This document shows, one piece after another, positions 7,410-15,845 of a stretch of 64,000 nt of DNA. Positions within the stretch are counted from its first letter, which is position 1. Each line of letters starts with the position of its first letter. Under the pieces are notes generated by a model. That model made no database searches and was not told the DNA's origin. It saw only the letters and a program-made list of their open reading frames with translations. Where the stretch lies: contig CALPMT020000016.1 in NCBI GenBank assembly GCA_943324745.2, positions 1 to 64,000 on the forward strand. The letters run 5' to 3'. A program made the position numbers and the translations under genes. The DNA comes from Chitinophaga pinensis. GTDB lineage: Bacteria; Bacteroidota; Bacteroidia; Flavobacteriales_D; Crocinitomicaceae.

Positions 7410-9707
7410 TTATTGCTCTATTTCCATACTTGCGCGATATAATTTTAACTCATCCCAAGTAAATTCTTCACCTACTTTTTCTTTTAAAGGAGTCAATGAA
7501 AGTTCCGTATATCCTTCAAAAATATCCGCCAATTCCGAAATACGATCTGATGACATGACCTCTTCCAATTGTAATTCACCCATTTTGATGAGTTTCACGA
7601 AGTGGCCAATAATTGTACCTTCTGACATTACGCGACTAGCAGCAATTTCTGATAAAGATTTCTTTTCATGAATTAGTTCCAAAGTAACAACATACGTGGA
7701 TTTCTTAGGTTCCTTTTCTGCTTTTGATTTTGGAGATTTCTTGGCTTTTACTATCACTTCCTCTTCTTCAAAAATATCGTCTAAAAACGATGTTGATGTT
7801 TGCATTTGCTCTACTTTGATGTTCTCGAGGATAATTTTTCGGTAGTTCAAGATTTCAGGTTTCCAGATTTTATCCTTCGTTATTTCTTCTCCTTTTAGAA
7901 GCATTTCTAACATATTATTAGCCCTTAATAGAGAAGTTAAAATTTCAAATTGCGCGGTTTCTAATTCTTCTAATTCTTCATAATAGGCCTTGATTTTCTT
8001 GATGCGTTTTACTTCTTCCATTTTCTTTAAGGTGCTTATTGCACAATTTTCCAAGGTTTTGAAGAAATAAGTATTTGCAGCAGCAACACGTTCTGCAATA
8101 AATTGTAACGAAATAGGTCTTGTAGTGAATAATTTATTCAGTTGACTAATAAATTTCTGAGCTGGTTCTATCATGGAATGAAAAACACTTGCCTGATGTG
8201 ATGCCCAAGTCTTGTGTTTCCCCTTCTCACTTTTTGAACCTAATAAGACATAACTTGAATCATGGATGCGCCACATGGCATCTACATCTCTCCATTCAAA
8301 GGATTTCACTAAAAAGGTGTAAACAAAATGTATCGTGTCTTCTTCTAAGAACTTTTCTAATACATTTTCTTCGGGCTTACTTGCGGTATAACTCATCACT
8401 TGTTGGTCATTACTTAAGCCATTCATGCGCATTGGAGAAAGTAAAATCAAACCTTGTAGACTTCTTAAACGCGAAAGTGCCACGTATGCTTGTCCTGGTG
8501 CAAATACCTGAGAAACATCCAAAATTGCTTTTTCAAATGTTAAACCTTGACTTTTATGAACAGTAATTGCCCATGCCAATTTCAAAGGATAATGAACAAA
8601 TGTCCCCAGTACCTCTTCTTTGATTTCTTTGGTGCCTTCATCAAGCGAATAACGAATATTTTGCCACTCGTATTTCTCAACTTCAATCGTTTTCTTTTCT
8701 TCGGGAAAGTGGACTAAAATTTCTTGAATTCCAATTTCTTTTACAACACCTGTCTTACCATTATAGTAGTTTTTTTCAAAAGACAAATCGTTTTTAACAA
8801 ACATTACTTGAGCGCCAATTTTCAATTCTAACACTTCATCCAAAGGGTACATATGAATGGGAAATTCTCCAGTGATTTCTCCTGAATATTTGCGTGAATC
8901 TCCTTTTAATTCGTGTAGCGATTGCAAATTAATTGCATCTGCTTTAGCATTGTGGGTAGTTAGTGTAATATACCCCGGATTATTTTTTACATCAAAATTT
9001 GGATGAACGTAATTATTTAAGACTTGTATATCTGTTTCATCAATTTGGTTGTTTCTAAGATGATTTAACAAATGGATAAAACGTTCATCGTCTTGACGAT
9101 ATATTTTAGTAAGTTCAATAAAAAGCGGAGGGTTTTCTTGTACTACTTTTGAATGAAAGAAGAAAATTCCATTATAATAGTTTTTTAATTCAGCCCATTC
9201 TTCGTTTTTGACAACAGGAGGAAGTTGTAATAAATCGCCAATGAATAGCACTTGTACTCCACCAAAAGGCTCGTTACGTTTACGAATAGAACGTAGCGTC
9301 CAGTCAATGGCATCTAATAAGTCGGCACGTAACATACTCACTTCATCAATTACGAGTAGTTCCATGGATTGGAATAGTGCTTTACGTTTTGCTGGTATTC
9401 GAAAATGTTTGACCAAGGTGTCTTTGGTTTCCCATTTTACGCGGTCATTAAATTTTGGCGTTACCCCAAACTCTGGAATAAAACCAGAAAAAGGCAATTG
9501 AAAAAAAGAATGGATAGTTACCCCACCGGCATTCAAAGCAGCAATACCTGTAGGAGCTACTATGACTGCTTTTTTATGTGTTGTGGTAATGATTCGTTTC
9601 AAAAGGGTGGTTTTACCCGTCCCTGCTTTTCCTGTTAAAAAAATGGATCGATTTGTTTGATTAATAAAGCGAATTGCTAATTCAGATGTTGATGTTGTTT
9701 CGAGCAT
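7410..9707 (-). CDS. PIF1/RecD-like AAA helicase with C-terminal HTH domain
   Basis: A 765-residue superfamily 1 helicase. Walker A is G26-KAGTGKT-33, Walker B is D121-E122 in LLVIDEVSML, followed by GDLLQLPPV (motif III) and IYRQDD. The motif VHKSQGLTFEKAILD and the YVALSRLRSLQGL block are motifs V and VI typical of PIF1/RecD2-like 5'-3' DNA helicases. Beyond about residue 460 is a long helical region with a Lys/Glu-rich stretch (about 640-665), then a helix-turn-helix of the HTH_40 type (KKSLSEIAASRVMSEGTIIGHF) near residues 670-700, also seen at the end of some RecQ proteins. Role in DNA repair or replication restart is inferred. Confidence 0.85.
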   Translation of the reverse strand: MLETTSTSELAIRFINQTNRSIFLTGKAGTGKTTLLKRIITTTHKKAVIVAPTGIAALNAGGVTIHSFFQLPFSGFIPEFGVTPKFNDRVKWETKDTLVKHFRIPAKRKALFQSMELLVIDEVSMLRADLLDAIDWTLRSIRKRNEPFGGVQVLFIGDLLQLPPVVKNEEWAELKNYYNGIFFFHSKVVQENPPLFIELTKIYRQDDERFIHLLNHLRNNQIDETDIQVLNNYVHPNFDVKNNPGYITLTTHNAKADAINLQSLHELKGDSRKYSGEITGEFPIHMYPLDEVLELKIGAQVMFVKNDLSFEKNYYNGKTGVVKEIGIQEILVHFPEEKKTIEVEKYEWQNIRYSLDEGTKEIKEEVLGTFVHYPLKLAWAITVHKSQGLTFEKAILDVSQVFAPGQAYVALSRLRSLQGLILLSPMRMNGLSNDQQVMSYTASKPEENVLEKFLEEDTIHFVYTFLVKSFEWRDVDAMWRIHDSSYVLLGSKSEKGKHKTWASHQASVFHSMIEPAQKFISQLNKLFTTRPISLQFIAERVAAANTYFFKTLENCAISTLKKMEEVKRIKKIKAYYEELEELETAQFEILTSLLRANNMLEMLLKGEEITKDKIWKPEILNYRKIILENIKVEQMQTSTSFLDDIFEEEEVIVKAKKSPKSKAEKEPKKSTYVVTLELIHEKKSLSEIAASRVMSEGTIIGHFVKLIKMGELQLEEVMSSDRISELADIFEGYTELSLTPLKEKVGEEFTWDELKLYRASMEIEQ

Positions 9708-9831
9708 TGATTGTTAATTTTACTTGAAGTTAGGTAAAAAATATTAAATTAACATTATTTGATTTATGCTAAGGGTATCTGAAATTTATTCGTGTAATTT
9801 TTAAAAATAAATAATTTGTATATTTACTTAT

Positions 9832-10281
9832 ATGAAAAATTCATTCACAATTATTTTAGCTGGCTACTTAATTTACATTAGTTTGTCTTTTGTAAATTCT
9901 CCAACAATAACGTTTCCAATAATTATAAAAAATATACGGAATGCTAAAGGTCGCTTATCTATTGGAGTTTTCAAGGATGCAGAGTCATTTGAAAAAGAAA
10001 AACCTTACAAAATTATAATAGTTCCAAAAAAAGAGTTAGTGGGTGGAACCGTTAAAGCTAAAATTGAATTAGAACCAGGTGTTTATGCACTATCCATTTT
10101 AGACGATGAAAACAGTGATTATAAAATGGAGTACAATATGGTGGGTATGCCTAAGGAAGGATTTGGATTTTCAAATTATTACCATGGAGGATTATCAAAA
10201 CCAAACTTTAAACAATTTTTAGTGTTCATTAATTCCTCTCAAAAATCACCCATACTTTTTAATTTAAGGTATATTTTATAA
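9832..10281 (+). CDS. DUF2141 family secreted protein
   Basis: A 149-residue exported protein with an N-terminal hydrophobic signal (about 5-22). The body follows the DUF2141 pattern: IRNAKGRLSIGVFKDAESF, then ELEPGVYALSILDDENSDYKMEYN (the GxYAxxxxHDxNxNxKxDxN block with the His/Asp replaced by LDDENSD), and MPKEGFGFSN. It is a small immunoglobulin-like periplasmic domain of unknown function, common in Bacteroidetes. No clear promoter consensus precedes it; TATATTTA is one mismatch away. Confidence 0.8.
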   Translation: MKNSFTIILAGYLIYISLSFVNSPTITFPIIIKNIRNAKGRLSIGVFKDAESFEKEKPYKIIIVPKKELVGGTVKAKIELEPGVYALSILDDENSDYKMEYNMVGMPKEGFGFSNYYHGGLSKPNFKQFLVFINSSQKSPILFNLRYIL

Positions 10282-10319
10282 AAGACGCTTAATCCCAAAA
10301 TTGCATAACAATCATTTCG

Positions 10320-10913
10320 ATGAAAAATAGTACCTTTGCACTCAAAACAAAGCACCAAGTGATTGAAATTCTAAATAAATCATTCGAAAAATATATTTCT
10401 GTTGAAGAAATTCAAGAGAAAGTAGCTTTGTTGGCTCAAGAAATTAATGCAGATTTTTCTCAAAAAGAGGTTGAATTTATATCTATTTTAGATGGTTCAT
10501 TCATGTTTGCAAGTGATTTATTTAAAAAAATCAACCTTCAAACAACCATTTCTTTTCTGAAAATAAAATCTTACGAAGCAACGGAGAGTACAGGAAAAAT
10601 CAATGAATTAATAGGCTTGCAGTCAATAATTACTGGTAAACACATTGTGATAATAGAAGACATAATTGATACTGGAGCAACGATGGACTATGTCGTGGAA
10701 ACACTTCAAAAACAACGACCTGCGTCTATTTCTATTGCAACATTGATGTTCAAACCAAATGCATTTAAAGGAAAGTTTTCTCCTAAATACATCGGATTTA
10801 AAATTTCAAACGAATTTATCGTTGGTTATGGAATGGATTTTGATGGATATGGAAGAAACTTAGAATCTATTTACCAAATTAAGGGTAGTGACCCAAAAAT
10901 ACCACTATGTTAA
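10320..10913 (+). CDS. hpt: Hypoxanthine phosphoribosyltransferase
   Basis: The enzyme salvages hypoxanthine/guanine with PRPP. The PRPP-binding loop is IVIIEDIIDTGATMD and the FISILDGSFMFASDL segment is the second conserved block; GFKISNEFIVGYGMDFDGYGRNL is the family C-terminal block. From the first ATG it is 197 residues, about 15-20 more than usual; family similarity begins around ILNKSFEKYIS, and a -7 promoter box lies inside the first 13 codons. The GTG at 10359 (184 residues) is therefore a plausible true start. It overlaps adk by 7 bases (ATGTTAA), heading the operon hpt-adk-obgE-PAP2. Confidence 0.93.
   Translation: MKNSTFALKTKHQVIEILNKSFEKYISVEEIQEKVALLAQEINADFSQKEVEFISILDGSFMFASDLFKKINLQTTISFLKIKSYEATESTGKINELIGLQSIITGKHIVIIEDIIDTGATMDYVVETLQKQRPASISIATLMFKPNAFKGKFSPKYIGFKISNEFIVGYGMDFDGYGRNLESIYQIKGSDPKIPLC
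10331..10338 (+). promoter_or_regulatory. -7 box (TACCTTTG) inside the apparent hpt 5' end
   Basis: Exact TAnnTTTG match lying 11 bases downstream of the first ATG of the hpt frame. If used, transcripts begin near 10343 and cannot contain that ATG, favouring the GTG at 10359 as start. A TTG at 10301 is 27 bases upstream, longer than usual spacing. Confidence 0.45.
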
Positions 10914-11482
10914 ATATTGTTTTATTCGGACCTCCAGGAGCTGGGAAAGGAACTCAGTCAGAAAGATTAATCCAAAAGTATGGATTAGTTCACCTATCAA
11001 CTGGTGACATATTTAGAGCTAATATCAAGGGTGAAACTGAACTTGGGAAATTAGCAAAAAGCTACATGGATCAAGGGGCCTTAGTGCCAGATGAAGTAAC
11101 AATCAATATGTTGCGTTCAGAAGTATTGAAACATCCGGAAGTTAATGGATTTATCTTTGATGGATTCCCTCGTACTAATGCACAAGCTGATGCTTTAGAT
11201 GCTTTTTTAAGTGAATTAAGCACTACAATTTCAATCATGTTAGCATTAGATGTGGAAGAAGTTGAATTACGCTCTCGTTTATTACTACGTGGAAAAAATA
11301 GCGGTCGACCAGATGATGTAAATCCTGAAATTATTCAAAAAAGAATCGACGTTTATAACAACGAAACAAAACCGGTAAAAGACTTTTACCAGGGACAAAA
11401 TAAATTTGTATCAATTAATGGTATTGGTGAAATTGATGAAATTTCAACTCGTTTATATCAGGCAATTGATGCGTTAAAATAA
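10907..11482 (+). CDS. adk: Adenylate kinase, short-lid type
   Basis: Adk catalyses ATP + AMP to 2 ADP. The P-loop is [10 protein letters not shown] (8-17), the AMP-binding block is [11 protein letters not shown] and [14 protein letters not shown]. At 191 residues it has the short lid ([17 protein letters not shown]) without the zinc-binding insertion of long bacterial forms. Its start codon overlaps the hpt stop and obgE begins 4 bases after its stop, so purine salvage and adenylate balance are expressed together. Confidence 0.97.
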   Translation: MLNIVLFGPPGAGKGTQSERLIQKYGLVHLSTGDIFRANIKGETELGKLAKSYMDQGALVPDEVTINMLRSEVLKHPEVNGFIFDGFPRTNAQADALDAFLSELSTTISIMLALDVEEVELRSRLLLRGKNSGRPDDVNPEIIQKRIDVYNNETKPVKDFYQGQNKFVSINGIGEIDEISTRLYQAIDALK

Positions 11483-11486
11483 AAAA

Positions 11487-12479
11487 ATGGCTTCTGATAA
11501 TTTCGTAGATTATGTAAATATTCACTGTACTTCTGGTACTGGTGGTGGTGGATCTACGCATTATCGTAGGGAAAAATACATCCCGTTAGGAGGACCAGAT
11601 GGTGGGGATGGTGGTCGTGGTGGACATATTATTGTTCGCGGTAATACACAACTATGGACATTACTACACTTAAAATTTAAAAAACACATTAAGGCAGGTC
11701 ACGGTGTTCATGGAACTGGAAACCTTAAAACTGGAGCAGAAGGACAAGATCAATACATTGAAGTTCCTATTGGAACCATTGCAAAAGATTCTGAAACTGG
11801 AGAAGTTCTTTTTGAAATCACGGCAGATAAAGAAGAAAAAATTCTCTTACCTGGAGGTAGAGGAGGTAGAGGAAATAGTTATTTCAAATCCAGTATTAAT
11901 CGTGCACCTCAATTCGCTCAACCGGGCGAATTAGGTCGTGAAGGTTGGATGATTTTAGAATTAAAAATCCTTGCAGATGTTGGTTTAGTTGGATTCCCGA
12001 ATGCAGGAAAAAGCACCTTATTATCTGTGTTAAGTTCTGCAAAACCAGAAATTGGTGACTATGCATTTACGACACTTAGGCCAAATTTAGGAATAGTACC
12101 TTACCGCACACATCACTCCTTTATCATGGCAGATATTCCAGGAATTATTGAAGGAGCACATACAGGAAAAGGGTTAGGATTGCGTTTTTTACGTCATATT
12201 GAACGTAATTCCATTTTGTTATTCATGATTCCTGCTGATTCAGATAACATTCAAAATGAATATGATATTTTATTGAATGAATTACGTCAGTACAATCCGG
12301 AATTGTTGAATAAACAACGTGTCTTAGCAATCACCAAATCAGATATGTTGGATGAAGAGATGAAAGAACAAATGAAATCAGATATTCCTGAAATTCCTTA
12401 TTTATTTATTTCGTCTCTAGCTCAACAAGGTTTGGTTGAATTGAAAGATCTACTTTGGAAAGAATTGAATAATGCTTGA
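11487..12479 (+). CDS. obgE: GTPase Obg (ribosome assembly)
   Basis: An N-terminal glycine-rich Obg fold (about 1-158; [29 protein letters not shown]) is followed by a G domain with G1 GFPNAGKST near residue 168, switch region TTLRPNLG, G3 DIPG and NKQ-like TKSD. It assists 50S subunit maturation and stress responses. Length is 330 residues; the extra C-terminal OCT domain of some Gram-positive Obg proteins is absent. The stop overlaps the next gene by 8 bases (ATGCTTGA). Confidence 0.96.
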   Translation: MASDNFVDYVNIHCTSGTGGGGSTHYRREKYIPLGGPDGGDGGRGGHIIVRGNTQLWTLLHLKFKKHIKAGHGVHGTGNLKTGAEGQDQYIEVPIGTIAKDSETGEVLFEITADKEEKILLPGGRGGRGNSYFKSSINRAPQFAQPGELGREGWMILELKILADVGLVGFPNAGKSTLLSVLSSAKPEIGDYAFTTLRPNLGIVPYRTHHSFIMADIPGIIEGAHTGKGLGLRFLRHIERNSILLFMIPADSDNIQNEYDILLNELRQYNPELLNKQRVLAITKSDMLDEEMKEQMKSDIPEIPYLFISSLAQQGLVELKDLLWKELNNA

Positions 12480-13053
12480 TTATTTTGAAGCAATTGATCG
12501 TTCGATTGTATTAGCAATTAACTCCTTACATACCCCACTTTTAGATGAAATTATGTGGTTAATTTCAGGTAAAATTATCTGGATTCCCATGTATTTGTTC
12601 TTGATTTATTTGGCATACCATCATTTTGGTAAGAAAAATACATTCTATTTTTTACTGCTAGTAATCACAGCAATAGCTCTTTCTGATCTTGTTTCGTCGA
12701 AGGTCATTAAGGAATCGATAGAACGTTACCGTCCTTCTCATAATTTAGCGTTGGAACCTCAACTTCATTTTTACAAACAAAAAAACGGAGATCTCTACCA
12801 AGGAGGAGAATATGGTTTTGTCTCTTCTCATGCTGCGAATTTTTTCGCTCTTGCTTTGTTGGTAGGACTGATTTTCAAAGAAAATGCACCGAAATTAATT
12901 TACACCCTGTTTAGTATTGCTATTCTTATAGGCTTTTCGCGCATCTATTTAGGAGTCCATTATTTGAGTGATATCATTGGAGGAGCAATCGTCGGAACTA
13001 CAATTTCTTATTTAATTTGGAAATATGTGTGGATGAAAAGAGTGGTAAATTAA
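12472..13053 (+). CDS. PAP2-family membrane phosphatase
   Basis: A 193-residue integral membrane protein of about five to six helices with the three lipid-phosphatase signatures: KESIERYRP (KxxxxxxRP), the SSHA segment in [12 protein letters not shown] in place of PSGH, and [16 protein letters not shown] (SRxxxxxHxxxD). Likely substrates are undecaprenyl pyrophosphate or lipid A/phosphatidate; which one cannot be read from the sequence. It overlaps obgE by 8 bases and is last in the hpt operon. Confidence 0.88.
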   Translation: MLDYFEAIDRSIVLAINSLHTPLLDEIMWLISGKIIWIPMYLFLIYLAYHHFGKKNTFYFLLLVITAIALSDLVSSKVIKESIERYRPSHNLALEPQLHFYKQKNGDLYQGGEYGFVSSHAANFFALALLVGLIFKENAPKLIYTLFSIAILIGFSRIYLGVHYLSDIIGGAIVGTTISYLIWKYVWMKRVVN

Positions 13054-13062
13054 TTCTTTTTG

Positions 13063-13070
13063 TATATTTG
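13063..13070 (+). promoter_or_regulatory. -7 promoter box (TATATTTG) of tRNA-Leu
   Basis: Exact TAnnTTTG match 38 bases before the tRNA and just after the PAP2 stop. Confidence 0.55.
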
Positions 13071-13107
13071 TACTCCGTTTCTAAGTATAACAACGGTTAT
13101 ACATAAT

Positions 13108-13189
13108 GCCCGAGTGGCGGAACTGGTAGACGCGCTGGATTCAAAATCCTGTTCTTTCGGGAGTGCCGGTTCGATTCCGGCCTCGGGTA
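13108..13189 (+). tRNA. tRNA-Leu (anticodon CAA)
   Basis: An 82-base class II tRNA. The acceptor stem GCCCGAG pairs with CTCGGGT (G1-U72 wobble), discriminator A73, CCA not encoded. The D arm has GCG/CGC with GG in the loop; the anticodon loop TTCAAAA carries CAA; the T arm is GCCGG-TTCGATT-CCGGC. The long variable arm (13156-13164) can form a small hairpin with a TTCG loop. The anticodon stem CTGGA/TCCTG has a U28-U42 mismatch. It decodes UUG. Confidence 0.95.
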
Positions 13190-13223
13190 CGCACGTAGAC
13201 GCTTCCAGTTTACGAGTAAGTTT

Positions 13224-13264
13224 AAACCTCAGTTATCGCAAGATAGTTGAGGTTTTTTCTTTTT
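13224..13264 (+). terminator. Intrinsic terminator after tRNA-Leu
   Basis: A 13-pair stem (13225-13237 with 13242-13254, including G-U pairs) closed by a GCAA tetraloop is followed by TTTTTTC and more T. It ends the tRNA transcript. Confidence 0.85.
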
Positions 13265-13287
13265 ATTAAGTCTTTATTTTATTCTAT

Positions 13288-13325
13288 TAAAAAGCCGTAA
13301 GAATAGATTTCCTTACGGCTTATTA
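13288..13325 (-). terminator. Intrinsic terminator after kynA
   Basis: AAGCCGTAAG at 13292-13301 pairs with CTTACGGCTT at 13312-13321; on the minus strand a T run follows. It lies 20 bases past the kynA stop. Confidence 0.8.
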
Positions 13326-13344
13326 AATTTTAATATTCAGCTTT

Positions 13345-14301
13345 TTACTCTCCTTTCATCACTTCATCCACCCACGATTTACCCCATTCTTCTTGCTCTT
13401 TTTCTGACCATAGAGTAGGGTAGAAGATACGTTTTTGGAATCTCGGAGGTAAATATTTTTGCCAGTTAGTTCCACCAGTAGCTGCTACATCTGTTTTCCC
13501 TGTATGTAAGTAACGTACAGCAGATTTGTAGTGTGCTAAAGGCCAGTTTACGTTTACGTTAATGTCGTTTTGTTTCAATGCAGTTATGATGTCTGGATTT
13601 TGTTGATCCTCTTTGGATAAGCGTAAATAACATTGCCATAAGTTACTTGAACGTTTTTTCTCACCCAATGCGATGAATTGATCTCTGTAACGTTCTTCAA
13701 ACTCAACCAAGGTTAATGTTTTCTTCCCTGAAGCAATTTCTGTTGCTCCTTCTTTCCAATAGATGTGTTCAAATAACTCAGAAATTGATTCTTTACCGGT
13801 ATAATTTGCGCGAACATCCTTGTGAACCAAACGTAAGAAATCAGTTGATGAGATTTCAATTTTTCGGTATTGTGCAGATTGAAAACCTGATGCAGGTAAC
13901 AAGGACATTCTAAATTTCAAGAATTGCTCACGCTCCATTCCATCAATCATAATCTCAAAGCTGTGAGTCAAAGCCCCAAAATAACGGTTTATACGCGTCA
14001 CGCGATCTAAAAAGAATTCAAAGGTTAAATTTTCACATGCGCTGATTTGGTCAAACTCACGTAAAGAAAGTTTGAAATACAATTCTGTAATCTGATGGTA
14101 CATGATGAATACTACTTCATCTGGGAACTTTGTACGTGGTTTTTGTAAACTCAACAAGGTATCAACCTCGATGTAGTCCCAATAGGTTACAGAGTCCGCA
14201 TATAACAATCCATCTAAGTAAGCATTGAAATCTTCTCCAATTGCAGAATATTTTGCTTGAATTTTTTCTAATTTATCTTTAATTTCTGGGGTAATTTCCA
14301 T
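13345..14301 (-). CDS. kynA: Tryptophan 2,3-dioxygenase
   Basis: A haem enzyme that opens tryptophan to N-formylkynurenine, the first step of the kynurenine route. The 318-residue helical protein has the family blocks YHQITELYFKLSLREFDQI (active-site His region), RINRYFGALTHSFEIMDG-like segment, and WPLAHYKSAVRYL (axial haem histidine) followed by TGGTNWQKYLPPRF. No other kynurenine genes are in the window. It lies 22 bases downstream of rseP on the same strand and shares its terminator, so the two probably form an operon. Confidence 0.93.
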   Translation of the reverse strand: MEITPEIKDKLEKIQAKYSAIGEDFNAYLDGLLYADSVTYWDYIEVDTLLSLQKPRTKFPDEVVFIMYHQITELYFKLSLREFDQISACENLTFEFFLDRVTRINRYFGALTHSFEIMIDGMEREQFLKFRMSLLPASGFQSAQYRKIEISSTDFLRLVHKDVRANYTGKESISELFEHIYWKEGATEIASGKKTLTLVEFEERYRDQFIALGEKKRSSNLWQCYLRLSKEDQQNPDIITALKQNDINVNVNWPLAHYKSAVRYLHTGKTDVAATGGTNWQKYLPPRFQKRIFYPTLWSEKEQEEWGKSWVDEVMKGE

Positions 14302-14323
14302 AATACAAAGGGTTAATTATATT

Positions 14324-15652
14324 TTATTTGAAAAAGATGCGGTACACATCGTTTCCATTTGCATACAACATTAAACTTAATAATAAGACAATACCTACGT
14401 ATTGAGCGATTTCTAACACTTTTTGTGGTGCTTCCTTCCCTGTAATCATTTCATACAATAAAAACACTACGTGACCACCGTCAAGCGCAGGTATTGGAAG
14501 TAAATTCATAATTGCTAAAGCTAAAGAGATCCATGCAGTTCGCATCCAGAAAATTTCCCAATCCCAGGAACTAGGAAACATATTTCCCATCGATGCAAAA
14601 CCACCTAATGATGAAGCCCCTTTTTTAGTAAATACATAATCAAATTGTGCGATATAATCACCTAGGGTATTAACGGCTAAATCAATCCCTAATCCAAAAC
14701 TTTCACCTAAACTTGGTTTGTATTGTTTTACAGAACCTAAATCGATTAATTTTTGCTCAGCTGTAAATCCTAAGGTACCTTCTTTGGTAACTTTTAAGTT
14801 TAATGCTATTGTATCATTTTCACGCACAACCTGTGCAGTAATTTTTTTTGATTTGTTTAGATACAATTGCTTTTGGATCTCATCAAAATAATGGATGCTT
14901 GAACCATTAATAGTTACAAACTGATCTCCCTTTTTTAACTTCCCTTTTTCTGCATTCGATTTTGGAACAATAGAATCTACTTTTGTACCATTAGAACGTA
15001 AACTAATTAGAGGAAAAGCACCTTGTTCAAATAATTCATGTCCAATGTTTTCCGGTAAATGGATGGTTGAGATTTTACCATCTTCGTGCTTTACTTTAAT
15101 ATCACGCGCATCACGAAACATTACTTGGCTGGTTACTTCCATCACATTCTTTGTTGGTACGCCGTCAACTGCAAGAATATAATCTCCTGTTTTAAGTCCA
15201 TATTTTTCTACAAAAGGATGAACTGCAACCCCTTTTTTCAAGCTTGATGGTTCTAAGCGTTCAACTCCAAAATATGCGACTACTCCAATGTAAATTACAA
15301 ATCCAACTACTACATTGACAAATACACCACCTAACATGATGATTAAACGTTGCCAAGCTGGTTTGGAACGAAACTCCCATGGTTGTGCTGGTTGAGCTAA
15401 TTGTTCCTTATCCATTGATTCATCCACCATTCCAGAAATTTTTACAAATCCTCCAAGTGGCAACCATCCAATACCCCATTCTGTTTCTCCTACTTTCTTT
15501 TTGAATAGTGAAAACCATGGATTGAAAAATAAGTAGAATTTCTCTACACGTGTTTTAAATAATTTTGCTGGAATGAAATGCCCAAATTCGTGGAGGATTA
15601 CTAATAACGAAAGTGATAGTATAAATTGTGCAGCTTTGATCCAAATGTCCAT
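14324..15652 (-). CDS. rseP: RIP zinc metalloprotease RseP (site-2 protease)
   Basis: An intramembrane protease of the inner membrane, 442 residues. The zinc motif H21-EFGH-25 lies in the first membrane helix (ILSLSLLVILHEFGHFIPAK); the third ligand region is NLLPIPALDGGHVVFLL near the C-terminus. Two PDZ-like periplasmic modules lie between (about 120-300, GLKTGDYILAVDG and KLKKGDQFVTINGS). Family members cut anti-sigma factors and signal-peptide remnants; the substrate here is unknown. A -7 box ends 18 bases before the ATG. Confidence 0.94.
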   Translation of the reverse strand: MDIWIKAAQFILSLSLLVILHEFGHFIPAKLFKTRVEKFYLFFNPWFSLFKKKVGETEWGIGWLPLGGFVKISGMVDESMDKEQLAQPAQPWEFRSKPAWQRLIIMLGGVFVNVVVGFVIYIGVVAYFGVERLEPSSLKKGVAVHPFVEKYGLKTGDYILAVDGVPTKNVMEVTSQVMFRDARDIKVKHEDGKISTIHLPENIGHELFEQGAFPLISLRSNGTKVDSIVPKSNAEKGKLKKGDQFVTINGSSIHYFDEIQKQLYLNKSKKITAQVVRENDTIALNLKVTKEGTLGFTAEQKLIDLGSVKQYKPSLGESFGLGIDLAVNTLGDYIAQFDYVFTKKGASSLGGFASMGNMFPSSWDWEIFWMRTAWISLALAIMNLLPIPALDGGHVVFLLYEMITGKEAPQKVLEIAQYVGIVLLLSLMLYANGNDVYRIFFK

Positions 15653-15670
15653 GTTCTATTTTTTAGTACA

Positions 15671-15678
15671 CAAATATA
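15671..15678 (-). promoter_or_regulatory. -7 promoter box (TATATTTG) of rseP
   Basis: Exact TAnnTTTG on the minus strand, 18 bases before the rseP ATG. Confidence 0.55.
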
Positions 15679-15734
15679 CTATTTAGAATAGTAGGTGCCA
15701 CTATATACTCCATATCCAACTTCAAATTATTGTT

Positions 15735-15773
15735 AAAAATAAAAATCCTGTCGTATCACTACAACAGGATTTT
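15735..15773 (-). terminator. Intrinsic terminator after infB
   Basis: AAAATCCTGT at 15742-15751 pairs with ACAGGATTTT at 15764-15773; reading the minus strand, the stem is followed by TTTTTATTTTT. It is the only clear terminator downstream of infB, about 70 bases past its stop. Confidence 0.75.
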
Positions 15774-15845
15774 GATAATTATGATATAATCTTACGAGAT
15801 ATTTTCTTTTACTTTTTATCTCAAAGTCTTTTGTCTTAAGTCTAA

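Noticed and set aside
13060-13269. Open frame covering the tRNA-Leu
   Set aside because: It overlaps the tRNA and its terminator and translates structured RNA; not a gene.
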